This document shows, one piece after another, positions 35,603 to 43,411 of a DNA stretch of 64,000 nt. The notes beneath the pieces were generated by a model. It was given only the letters and a program-made list of their open reading frames with translations. It was not told where the DNA came from and did no database searches. Within the stretch, counting starts at the first letter, position 1. Each line of letters begins with the position of its first letter. The stretch is from assembly GCA_030431975.1 (NCBI GenBank), contig JAUIHP010000004.1, forward strand, positions 121,001 to 185,000, in the 5' to 3' direction. The position numbers and the translations under genes are program-made. Source of the stretch: a bacterium (GTDB lineage Bacteria > Eisenbacteria > RBG-16-71-46 > CAIMUX01).

Positions 35603-36577
35603 TCACCCTGAAACCAAAGATTCGTGAAGCAGGCGGATCAGAGTCGGTTCGACCCGAGCGACCTCCTGCTCTGGGCGGGGTGGATTGAACGTAAAAAACG
35701 GATGAAGGAGCCGGCCCCATCCCCATCGGCCAAAGCCTCCCCAGGAAAGCTCGACCAGAAACGAGAGCCCATTCGTCTCCTCGACAAAGGAATCGATCTC
35801 GATTCCATGCGCCCGAAACCAGAAGGCATACCGGCCGAGTTGCCGTTGGCGGTAGCCGCGCGCGGGCGTCCGGGCCAGACACCGGCGGACCACCGATTCG
35901 TGGCGGACTGCCGTCGGGGTGACTCGACGATGTGAAGAAGGTGGGTAGAAGATCCACCGCCCGAAGGAGTGCAGACTGAGGCTGACCGTGACGGGAAAGG
36001 ACCGAATCCAATCCAGGAGAGCTCGCGGCTCCGGTTCGGAAAGAGGCGCCGGGCCGGGCCGCCACATCGGCCAGAAGTCGATCCAGCGAGGCCGGGTCCG
36101 GAATCCGACGGGGAAGTTCCGATTGAGGTCGATCCCACGGGCATTCCCGCGTACCCAAGCTGGCTTTCCCGACCGAAGCGCCGCTTCGACGGCTTGGGTG
36201 CCGTCCGGGTTGGCGTCCGGTACGGAGAGGATACGTGTGCCGGGCGGAAGCAGAGACGGCCGCGAAAGAAGTGTTTCCATCAGATGGAGATGAACCTCCC
36301 GCGAGATCCATTCCATCGGGTGGACGAGAGAGACCAAGGCGACGACCGGGGGGCCGGCGTCCGCGCCCGTCGAGTGAGCTGAACGAGCCCATGCCGCATC
36401 GGCGGCAGCTGGGCCCCCCTCCGATCCGGGAAGTACGCAGCTGTATCCGTAGATCGGGCGACCCTGGACACTGCGACCGATCTCCTCCCGTCGTAGGCCT
36501 GGCAACGCGTCCATTCGGGCCAGGCACTCCTCGTTGGAGCGGTACCCGGGAACGATGTCGGAGAAGGGGGAATCCAC
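35603..36577 (-). CDS. M14 family murein-peptide-amidase-like peptidase
   Basis: About 324 residues if started at GTG 36577; no start has a clear ribosome site, and longer versions would run into the divergent gene. EIGRSVQGRPIYGY is the usual M14 opening. Zinc and catalytic features are HPMEW (His, Glu), DLNRNFPVG, SLSLHSFG (His) and FLVELSWGG (catalytic Glu, about residue 285). No signal peptide is evident, which fits a cytoplasmic MpaA-like amidase that trims murein tripeptides, but the substrate is inferred. The divergent partner encodes a lipoprotein. Confidence 0.75.
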   Translation of the reverse strand: MDSPFSDIVPGYRSNEECLARMDALPGLRREEIGRSVQGRPIYGYSCVLPGSEGGPAAADAAWARSAHSTGADAGPPVVALVSLVHPMEWISREVHLHLMETLLSRPSLLPPGTRILSVPDANPDGTQAVEAALRSGKPAWVRGNARGIDLNRNFPVGFRTRPRWIDFWPMWRPGPAPLSEPEPRALLDWIRSFPVTVSLSLHSFGRWIFYPPSSHRRVTPTAVRHESVVRRCLARTPARGYRQRQLGRYAFWFRAHGIEIDSFVEETNGLSFLVELSWGGFGRWGWGRLLHPFFTFNPPRPEQEVARVEPTLIRLLHESLVSG

Positions 36578-36671
36578 GAACGAAGCATAGGCGGGAGCCG
36601 AGCCCGACGCGACGGGAAGTCCGTATCCGACCCCGCTTGAGCCACGGGGTGAGCGGGGATACTCTGCCCGA

Positions 36672-37211
36672 ATGCAAAACTCGATTTCGACACGCGACCA
36701 TCTCCTGCGGGCCCTTGCGCTGTCTCTCTTCATCATGCTGGGTAGCTGCAGTCAGAACATCGAGCGGATCGAGCGCGGGAACGGCCCACCGCCACCACCG
36801 CCTCCCTTCGCGTCCAACTTCCAGCCTGGGACCGAGGCCTCGGCGGAGGAATTGCTGGCCCGCGGAACGCCGCCCGGAGTGACGGGCGAAATTCGAATCA
36901 CAGAGGAGTTGGCGGGCGAAGTGGGCCCCAATGCCGCCCTTTTCGTCTTCGCGAGAACTCAGGACGGCGCCCCGATCGCGGCCAAACGCCTGGCCCATCC
37001 CACCTTTCCCCTGCGTTTCTTCCTCGGGCAGGAGTCGGTCATGTTCGAAGGCCAGACCCTGGAAGGTCAGATCGATCTTCAGGTCCGCGTTTCACAGAGC
37101 GGGACTGCGGGGCCGCCCTCTCCGGGCGACCTGCTGGGAAGCTGTGCCGACAACCCGATCACCATCGGGGACAGCCAGGTCCACGAAGTCCTGATCGACA
37201 GCCGCCAGTAG
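36672..37211 (+). CDS. small lipoprotein with CcmI-C-terminal-like domain
   Basis: 179 residues. The signal sequence ends in LGSCS (lipobox, about residue 26). A Pro-rich linker (PPPPPPP, about 39-45) leads to a domain of about 110 residues with GEIRITEELAGEVGPNAALFVFARTQDGAPIAAKRL, FPLRFFLGQESVMFEGQTLEGQIDLQVRVSQSG and a final VHEVLIDSR. This pattern matches the periplasmic beta-domain at the C-terminus of the cytochrome c assembly protein CcmI/CycH. Standing alone as a lipoprotein is unusual; it might bind a partner protein's C-terminus. No cytochrome assembly genes are nearby. Confidence 0.7.
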   Translation: MQNSISTRDHLLRALALSLFIMLGSCSQNIERIERGNGPPPPPPPFASNFQPGTEASAEELLARGTPPGVTGEIRITEELAGEVGPNAALFVFARTQDGAPIAAKRLAHPTFPLRFFLGQESVMFEGQTLEGQIDLQVRVSQSGTAGPPSPGDLLGSCADNPITIGDSQVHEVLIDSRQ

Positions 37212-37330
37212 CCGGACGGCCCCGTCCTTCGGATGCGCAGGTCGGACGGAAACGCGGGGCGGACGGAAACGCTTGTCGGACGGATGGCCTCGTCGGATGA
37301 AAGGCGCGTCGGACGGAAACGTGCGTTGGG
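37212..37330. repeat. short tandem repeat (TCGGACGGAAACGCG type)
   Basis: About five imperfect copies of a 20-23-bp unit begin immediately after the lipoprotein stop codon. Confidence 0.7.
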
Positions 37331-37348
37331 TGGAATGGTGGGTCGACT

Positions 37349-37787
37349 CCATCCGGCCGAAGCCGGATGGATCGTCAGCGGTCGTGCGGGGGATCCCGGT
37401 GGTTGGTTCGTGGGTGCGATACGGAGTTGGTGCCGGGCGCACTTCACAAGACTCGTCGACCGTGCTGCGTGACTTGCGATGCGGGAGTCTTGAGAATCGA
37501 CAGCCGTCGAAGGGGCGGCAGATGATTCCGCCGCGATTCCTGTCGACCCGAGTTTGTGTAATTGCCCGGGCCGTTCCGAAGAAGGCGGGGGCCGCAAACC
37601 CACCCCCTAAGGCCGATACCCGGGCAAAACTTCGGTCTCGATGACTCCATCCTTCGGTGGCCGCAACACCGTCCGATTTCACTATCGAGACCGAAAACCG
37701 TTTCAAATCTGGGTCGGGCGACCCGGTCACCGGAGCTTTCAGATGACCGGGCTTCCCTGGACGATCAGGAGGCGGGCTTTTCCGCCC
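37349..37787. ncRNA. chain of eight consecutive stem-loops between convergent genes: candidate structured RNA
   Basis: Non-overlapping dyads follow each other: 37349-37370 (CCATCCGGC/GCCGGATGG, CGAA loop), 37414-37442 (GTGCG/CGCAC), 37448-37491 (AAGACTC/GAGTCTT), 37497-37546 (TCGACAG/CTGTCGA enclosing GGCGG/CCGCC), 37562-37627 (TTGCCCGGG/CCCGGGCAA), 37631-37695 (TTCGGTCTCGAT/ATCGAGACCGAA, 12 bp, enclosing CGGTG/CACCG), 37722-37751 (CCCGGTCA/TGACCGGG) and 37771-37786 (GGCGG/CCGCC). No reading frame here looks coding. Because both flanking genes end here, it cannot be a leader of either; it would be an independent transcript or a DNA element. I did not recognise a known RNA family. The strand cannot be decided. 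Confidence 0.5.
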
Positions 37788-38038
37788 ACCAGTACTAGAG
37801 ACTCGTCGATCGCCTCGGAAGTCACACAACGACTTCACTCTCTGACCCAAAAGTTGAAAGTAGGAAATCTCGGCGCACGAACGCGAATCGTCGAAGACGA
37901 TCAAGCGCCCATTCGAGAGGGGTTTAGCTCCGATCCGAGAGCACGACCAGCAAGGCTGGTTTTGTGGCGAAAAAAGCCGAATCGTGACGCTTATGAATAC
38001 GGTGATAAGTCGTCGTTATGACAAGTACTGTCTTGCCT
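37788..38038. other. intergenic tail with no recognised feature
   Basis: About 250 bases between the stem-loop chain and the end of the convergent fusion gene. AT content is higher than elsewhere near 37930-38030. No gene, promoter or terminator was convincing. Confidence 0.4.
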
Positions 38039-40660
38039 TCAGGACAGCGGTGAGGACCACGGCTGCTCACTCTGCAGAAGTTCGTCGAGAAGCCGTCCGA
38101 GGTGTGGATAGTTGGGTGCGCTGAGTTTGCGCGCGACTTCCAAAGCAACATGCGCGTGGTCGAGGAATCCGGGCCGATTGAGCTCGCGTCCCAGGTAGGA
38201 AAATGCGCCCAGAGCCTGCAGAAGTCTGCAGATCGAGACCGCAGACCACGTCGTTCGCGTTTCCTCGTTGATCTCGGCCCGCTCGCAGAACGAATCGAAA
38301 AACTCTGTCTTCAGGTTGTCGTCCAACGCGACGTACGGATCGTGTAGAAGCGAAGCGAGGTCGTACAACGGCGGACCCATCCGGCATCCCTGGAAATCGA
38401 TCACCGTCAGTCCGCGTCCGGTCACCATGAGATTGCGGGACTGATAGTCCCGATGGACCAGGACCGGTCGTCCGGATGCAGCTGTTGTCGTGAGTTTCTC
38501 ATACTCGATCTGCAACTCTGCGGAGGGCGAGCCCAACCCGGCGAGGCCTTCGACGAACTTGCGCTGGAAGTATCCCGCTTCGAATTGCAAAAGAAATGCG
38601 GCGTCCAGTGGAGGCGCGAATGTCTTGTCCGGATCAAACGGTTCCGTCGGACGCTGCAGCTGGACGAGATAGTCCACAGCTTGTCGATAGAGATCGTGAC
38701 TGCGGATCTTCGAACTGGATGAACCGCGGGCGGACGACGAACCCTTCTTCTGATCTCCGGCCACTTCGGCGCCAAGTTCGTCGACGGTCTGGCTCTTCCG
38801 AAACAAGTCCGCAGAATCGCGCTCGTGGTGGCGTTCCCTGCGGACGACGTCCTCCAAGGTATGACTTCCCAGGTCCTCGACGAGAAGGATGTCCGTTACT
38901 TCGTCGTGCACGCGGATCGAAGGCACGCGCACTCCGCGGCGGCTGAGAACGTTGGCCGCGTAGACGAAGGATTGGGCCTCCGTCGGTACTCCGTGTCCTT
39001 GGCGAACTGGATAGATGACGTTCGCGTCGTGCCCGCTCGAGTTGTCCTCGATCGACGTGCGATCACCCTTCGCGTGGCCCACGTCTGCATCCACGTCGTC
39101 GCGCGGATCTTCTTCGATCGGACGGGAGTCATCGCGCGAAGGTGTTTCCTGCGGCGCGGTGGGTTCTGATGGGCGGCCCGATGACGGATCCGTATTCGGC
39201 CCCGAATCGTGTCCGGCGAGCACTGAATCATTCGGCGCTGAGGCGTGTCCTACGTGGACTGAATCGCTCGGCTCTGAGACGTGTCCTGACGGGGCTGAAT
39301 CGCTCGGCTCTGAGACGTGTCCTGATGGGACTGAATCGTTCGGCTTTGAGCCGTGTCCTGCGGCGACTGCATCCTGCGGCTCTGAGCCGTGTCCCGCGGG
39401 GGCCGCATCCTCCCGTGGGGGATCCGCTCCGTCGGCTTCCGCGGAGTCCGCCGAATCGACGCTGGGACCACTTTCAGGAACGATGAGGATGTGACTGTGG
39501 GCATCGACAGTCACCCGGATGATCTGCCGTGTCGAGCCGCCGCCGTGAACGGGCGTCAGTGAGCGCCACGAATGGCGGGACGCCTTCGGCCAGACGGATG
39601 CGTGCGCGTCAAGGAATGTGGCGGCGACGCTCTCGGTTGCTGCGTCCAGAATCGGGAATCGCGCGGATGACCCGTATGCGTGGGCTTCCCCAAAGACTGC
39701 GTGATCGAGTTCAGTCTTGGGTCCGATGATCGCGCGCTCGATTTGCGCATGGGCCCCAAGCCTTGCGCCCGGCAGGATCACGCTCTCCGAAACCTTTGCC
39801 TGCGAATGGACCGAGGCCCGCGTCGAAATGAACCCGAAGTCGGGGAGCGGTTTGGCTTCCGGTCCGGGTTCTCCCGGAAGCAGTTCCGGATGCGCGGCCA
39901 ACCGACGATGGACGCGGAGGTAGCTGTCGAGCGTGCCGATCTCGAGAAACTCGGATTCAGACGGACAGCCCCGCAATCGACCTTCCCGCGACCACTCCCG
40001 CAGAAAGCCCGGAAGCTCGGCAAACTCCGAAGGCAACCGGCACAGCGCATCCTGCGAGTACAGGGCGACTCCGGTAAAGGCCCAGAGGGCGGAGTCGGAA
40101 GGATCGGCGTCCGCGGCCACGTCTTCGATGCGGCCCTCGTTCAAACGAATCTTGGCGTGAGCGGGACTGCGCGTCAGAACCAGGGTGGCCAGCGTGTCGT
40201 CCTGTGCCGCGTGACTCTGAAACAGGTCATCGATGTTGGGCTGGAAGAGCAGGTCGACGTTCCATGTCAGAACAGGATCACTTCGTAGGAGCGGCGACGC
40301 ATTAGCCAACCCGCCCGCCGTCCCCAGTAGGATCAGTTCTTTGACGACACGAATCTCCGGTCGATGAGAGACGCCGAGTTCGTTGAGGTGGGCCTCCAGC
40401 CCATGCTTCACGAAGTCGTCGAGGACGTCGACGCAATGATGCGCATTGATGACGATGCGACGTGCTCCGAGACGGGCGAGCACCGCGACGTTCCACGCGA
40501 GTAGCGGCCGACCCTGCACCAACAAGAGCGGCTTTGGTTGTTCGGCGGTCAAGGGCTGCATGCGCGTGCCCATCCCCGCCGCCAGGATCATGACGTCGGT
40601 GCCGATCAGGGGAAACGTAGGTCCGGGCGTCGCTGCAGTGGTTTCGTTGTGCTCAGACAT
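38039..40660 (-). CDS. fused sugar-1-phosphate nucleotidyltransferase and aminoglycoside-phosphotransferase-like sugar kinase (MurU-AmgK type)
   Basis: 873 residues from ATG 40660 (an ATG at 40672 is possible). Residues about 18-250 are a nucleotidyltransferase: DVMILAAGMGTRMQPLTAEQPKPLL, then WNVDLLF with the metal Asp. Residues about 280-350 look like a left-handed beta-helix. Residues about 418-480 are a linker of five to six 12-residue repeats (GHVSEPSDSVHV type), encoded by a 36-bp minisatellite. Residues about 560-873 are an aminoglycoside-phosphotransferase-like kinase: VLVHRDYQSRNLMV (catalytic Asp and Asn) and TVIDFQGCRMGPPLYDLASLL. In pseudomonads AmgK makes MurNAc-1-phosphate and MurU makes UDP-MurNAc as separate proteins; here both activities appear joined. 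NamZ directly upstream supports MurNAc as substrate, but other sugars are possible. Confidence 0.78.
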   Translation of the reverse strand: MSEHNETTAATPGPTFPLIGTDVMILAAGMGTRMQPLTAEQPKPLLLVQGRPLLAWNVAVLARLGARRIVINAHHCVDVLDDFVKHGLEAHLNELGVSHRPEIRVVKELILLGTAGGLANASPLLRSDPVLTWNVDLLFQPNIDDLFQSHAAQDDTLATLVLTRSPAHAKIRLNEGRIEDVAADADPSDSALWAFTGVALYSQDALCRLPSEFAELPGFLREWSREGRLRGCPSESEFLEIGTLDSYLRVHRRLAAHPELLPGEPGPEAKPLPDFGFISTRASVHSQAKVSESVILPGARLGAHAQIERAIIGPKTELDHAVFGEAHAYGSSARFPILDAATESVAATFLDAHASVWPKASRHSWRSLTPVHGGGSTRQIIRVTVDAHSHILIVPESGPSVDSADSAEADGADPPREDAAPAGHGSEPQDAVAAGHGSKPNDSVPSGHVSEPSDSAPSGHVSEPSDSVHVGHASAPNDSVLAGHDSGPNTDPSSGRPSEPTAPQETPSRDDSRPIEEDPRDDVDADVGHAKGDRTSIEDNSSGHDANVIYPVRQGHGVPTEAQSFVYAANVLSRRGVRVPSIRVHDEVTDILLVEDLGSHTLEDVVRRERHHERDSADLFRKSQTVDELGAEVAGDQKKGSSSARGSSSSKIRSHDLYRQAVDYLVQLQRPTEPFDPDKTFAPPLDAAFLLQFEAGYFQRKFVEGLAGLGSPSAELQIEYEKLTTTAASGRPVLVHRDYQSRNLMVTGRGLTVIDFQGCRMGPPLYDLASLLHDPYVALDDNLKTEFFDSFCERAEINEETRTTWSAVSICRLLQALGAFSYLGRELNRPGFLDHAHVALEVARKLSAPNYPHLGRLLDELLQSEQPWSSPLS
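39186..39409. repeat. in-frame 36-bp minisatellite inside the fusion gene
   Basis: Units recur every 36 bp (for example from 39222, 39258, 39294, 39330 and 39366) and encode 12-residue Gly-His-Ser-Glu-Pro-type repeats in the linker between the two catalytic halves. Confidence 0.9.
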
Positions 40661-40664
40661 AGGG

Positions 40665-41846
40665 TCAGGCATACAGCAGCGACGGCTGTACGTCTTCCCA
40701 GAAGTCGCTGGTGGCGCGGTTCCATTCCTGGGACACGAGATCCATGGGCATGCCGTGATCGATGACTTCCCGCATTCGTGCCGTCCCGGCAATCAGATCG
40801 ATCGGGAGTTTCTCGTGCTCATACTCGTACGGAGGCTCTCTCCAAGCGAAGTCCTTCCCGTGGACCTGACGGATCGCGGAGAAGATGGCAGCGTAGGTGC
40901 GAATCGGCCGGAAGATGTTCCGATTCAGGATGTGAATTTGGAATCCGTGCACCACCTGGCCGGTGAACTTGTGGAACGTGGGCTCGAAGGCGACGGGCCG
41001 CAGGGCACATCCGCGCAGGCTCTCGTCGTCGATTTCCTGCACGACTTCCCTACAGTCGATCCAGGGAGCCCCGAAGAGTTCGAACGGACGGGTCGTACCG
41101 CGACCTTCGGAAAGATTGGTTCCCTCGAGCATGACGCCGCCCGGGTAGACGAGGGCTGTCTCCAACGTCGGCATGTTCGGGGAGGGGAGGACCCAAGGAA
41201 GTCCCGTTTCGTCGAAGAACTCGGTTCGCCTCCAGCCTTCGACCTCGATGACGTGAAGATCGACGTCGATTCCGAGTGCGGCCCGCCCGAAACGGGCGTA
41301 CTCCCCCGCGGTGAGTCCGTGTTGCAGCGGTACCGGAGCCAGTCCGACGAACGAACGAAACTGTGATTCCAGGATCGGACCGTCGATACGGGGCCCAATC
41401 GGGTTCGGCCGATCGAGGACAACGACCGCTACGTTGGCGCGTGCGGCCGCCTGCATGACGTGAAGCAGTGTAATGAGAAACGTGTAGACTCGCGTTCCCA
41501 CATCCGGGACGTCGAAGAGCACCGCGTCGAGGTCCGCCATCATTTCCGCGGTTGGCTCGCGAACTTCCCCGTAGAGGCTCCAGATGGGTAGCCCGGTCGG
41601 CTCGTGGACGGAATGATCCGACTCGATCATGTTGTCCTGCTTTTCCCCGCTGAAGCCGTGCTGCGGCGAGAAGAGACGATCCAGTTGGATGCTTTCGAGT
41701 CCGTGCAGGATTTCGGGGGCCGGACGCAGGTCCGAGTCGACACTGGCCGTGTTGCAGACGAGGGCGCAGCGGCCACGGCCCGGAAGGGACAGGCCGCCGG
41801 TGCGGATTCGGTCCAAACCTGTGCGGGCATGAAATGACAGAGACAT
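40665..41846 (-). CDS. namZ: DUF1343 exo-beta-N-acetylmuramidase (NamZ-like)
   Basis: 393 residues. Family features: LVCNTASVDSDLR, LFSPQHGFSGEKQDNM, LPIWSLYGEVREP, DLDAVLFDVPDVGTRVYTFLITLLHVM, VVVLDRPNPIGP, then LPWVLPSPNMPTLETALVYPGGVMLEGTNLSEGRGTTRPFE. This is the DUF1343 pattern of NamZ, which releases MurNAc from non-reducing ends of glycan strands. No clear signal peptide is seen. Four bases separate its TGA from the ATG of the fusion gene, so the two are co-translated: NamZ would supply MurNAc and the fusion would convert it to a nucleotide sugar. Confidence 0.9.
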   Translation of the reverse strand: MSLSFHARTGLDRIRTGGLSLPGRGRCALVCNTASVDSDLRPAPEILHGLESIQLDRLFSPQHGFSGEKQDNMIESDHSVHEPTGLPIWSLYGEVREPTAEMMADLDAVLFDVPDVGTRVYTFLITLLHVMQAAARANVAVVVLDRPNPIGPRIDGPILESQFRSFVGLAPVPLQHGLTAGEYARFGRAALGIDVDLHVIEVEGWRRTEFFDETGLPWVLPSPNMPTLETALVYPGGVMLEGTNLSEGRGTTRPFELFGAPWIDCREVVQEIDDESLRGCALRPVAFEPTFHKFTGQVVHGFQIHILNRNIFRPIRTYAAIFSAIRQVHGKDFAWREPPYEYEHEKLPIDLIAGTARMREVIDHGMPMDLVSQEWNRATSDFWEDVQPSLLYA

Positions 41847-41938
41847 GCGGGAACTTTCCCGGATCCCGGTTCAAACCTCAACACCAACCGTTCGGTCGGT
41901 GCCAACGACGCCGGGTCATTTCACGCGGGCGGCGTTCT

Positions 41939-43402
41939 CTACCGACGACCCCAGCCATGATCGTTGCCGAGTCCCATTCGCCGGAGGAAGTAGCTGTTCG
42001 CAGTGGCCTCGTATCCAGAGAGGCGAGCGGTCAACGTGGCCAGCCGTCTCGCCGCCACGACCGGGTCGGCGTCCCCACTACCCGGCCGCCCCTGCGGCCC
42101 CCGATTCTCCAACAGCAGATTATCCTCGATGGGGAAGGGATGCGGCACGTCGTGCAAAGCGATCGCAGTTTGAAAGCAGTAGGGCTCTCCCGAGTCGTAC
42201 TTCGGGTTCTGTCCGGTTCGGGAGAGGACATTGCCCACCAGTTCTCCGGGGCCGTCAACGTAGGGATCGTCGCTCAGGCCACGATCTCCCCGTACGATCG
42301 AAACTCCGCAGGCGCCCGTCGAGTCCACGACATTGTGCCGGAAGAGTGCGCTGGGCTTTCCGCGTCCAGCGTCCCAGAGGGACAATCCCCAGGTGGCGAT
42401 TCGCTCGACGACATTGTCTTCGACCAGGGCTTGGGCATCGACGAAAACACCGATTCCCTTCCAGTAACGGCTGACGCGATTGCCCCGGACCTTGGCCTTG
42501 GCGTTCCAGGTCAGCCCGATGCCGACACCGCGCCCGCCTCCCGCCGTCCGTCCCAACGCGAGATCGATGCCGTCGATTTCGTTGTCCTGAATCTCGGCTT
42601 CGGCGTCCCGGTAAAGAGCAATGCCGTCCCAGGAATTCCGTAGGATCCGGTTGTTCTCGATCGTCATGCGCGCACCCTCGCGCCCGGCGATTCCGATGAT
42701 TCCCACGATCGTCTTTTCGATGATTCGCGGGTCTCCGATGTTATCCCGGATAATGTTGTTCTCGATGCGCACGTCCGAGCGCTGAACCACGATCGCAGCA
42801 TCCGTCGCCGCCTGGCTCGTGTCGCGAACGCCGCCGGTGATGACCAGCTCCGAGATTTCACAGTCCTCGCAGTCGCGAACGAGTAGCCCGTAGCCTGCCC
42901 GGGTGTGAACGACAGACCGATGATCGGAAGCTCCCAGAACTCGAAGTTTCCGGCCCGTGATGAGTGCGCCGCGAGTGCAGGGAACCGGCGTGTCCGGATC
43001 CTCGCAGTTGCCGCATGTGGGCTCCGTCATTTCCTGCGGAGACAGCCAGTGATGGCCGGGCTCCAAGCGGAGCGTCCATTCCTTCGAAGGATCCGTCGCG
43101 GCGAGTGCCAAAGCTTCTTCGAGGTTGGCGACCCGAGTCTGCACGATCGCACCGGAAATGCCCGGCTGATGCGGCGGGGACATGTCGGTTGTGGCTCCAC
43201 CTCTGGCCCGTTCTCCGCCGTGTGCCGCGCTCGTAAATGGACCGTCCTCAGTCCCGTTCGGCTCGACCCGGATCGTGACCGCGGAAGCGACGCCGACGGA
43301 GACGGAAAGGGCGACCGAGGCAGTAACGGCAACAGAAGCGAGGCGGCACAGGACGCGGACATGGTGAGGAAGAGCCCAGGCATTGTGGAAAGGCATCTTC
43401 AT
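41939..43402 (-). CDS. secreted parallel beta-helix (NosD/CASH-like) protein
   Basis: 487 residues. A signal peptide (about residues 17-41) is followed by a right-handed beta-helix of around ten coils with repeats such as VRIENNIIRDN, MTIENNRILRNSWDGIALY, AEIQDNEIDGIDL and KVRGNRVSRYWKGIGVF. This is the carbohydrate-binding and sugar-hydrolase-type repeat. Four Cys (ending CGNCEDPDTPVPC and ...CEDCE) may form disulfides. The start lies 9 bp after the stop of the symporter gene, so the two may be cotranscribed, although a functional link is not obvious. Confidence 0.8.
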   Translation of the reverse strand: MKMPFHNAWALPHHVRVLCRLASVAVTASVALSVSVGVASAVTIRVEPNGTEDGPFTSAAHGGERARGGATTDMSPPHQPGISGAIVQTRVANLEEALALAATDPSKEWTLRLEPGHHWLSPQEMTEPTCGNCEDPDTPVPCTRGALITGRKLRVLGASDHRSVVHTRAGYGLLVRDCEDCEISELVITGGVRDTSQAATDAAIVVQRSDVRIENNIIRDNIGDPRIIEKTIVGIIGIAGREGARMTIENNRILRNSWDGIALYRDAEAEIQDNEIDGIDLALGRTAGGGRGVGIGLTWNAKAKVRGNRVSRYWKGIGVFVDAQALVEDNVVERIATWGLSLWDAGRGKPSALFRHNVVDSTGACGVSIVRGDRGLSDDPYVDGPGELVGNVLSRTGQNPKYDSGEPYCFQTAIALHDVPHPFPIEDNLLLENRGPQGRPGSGDADPVVAARRLATLTARLSGYEATANSYFLRRMGLGNDHGWGRR

Positions 43403-43411
43403 AAGTACCCG

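Noticed and set aside
37511..37640. Similarity to a c-di-GMP (GEMM) or other riboswitch
   Set aside because: Only short GCAAACC/CCTAAGG-like fragments match, conserved core order is missing, and no downstream gene start exists on either strand.
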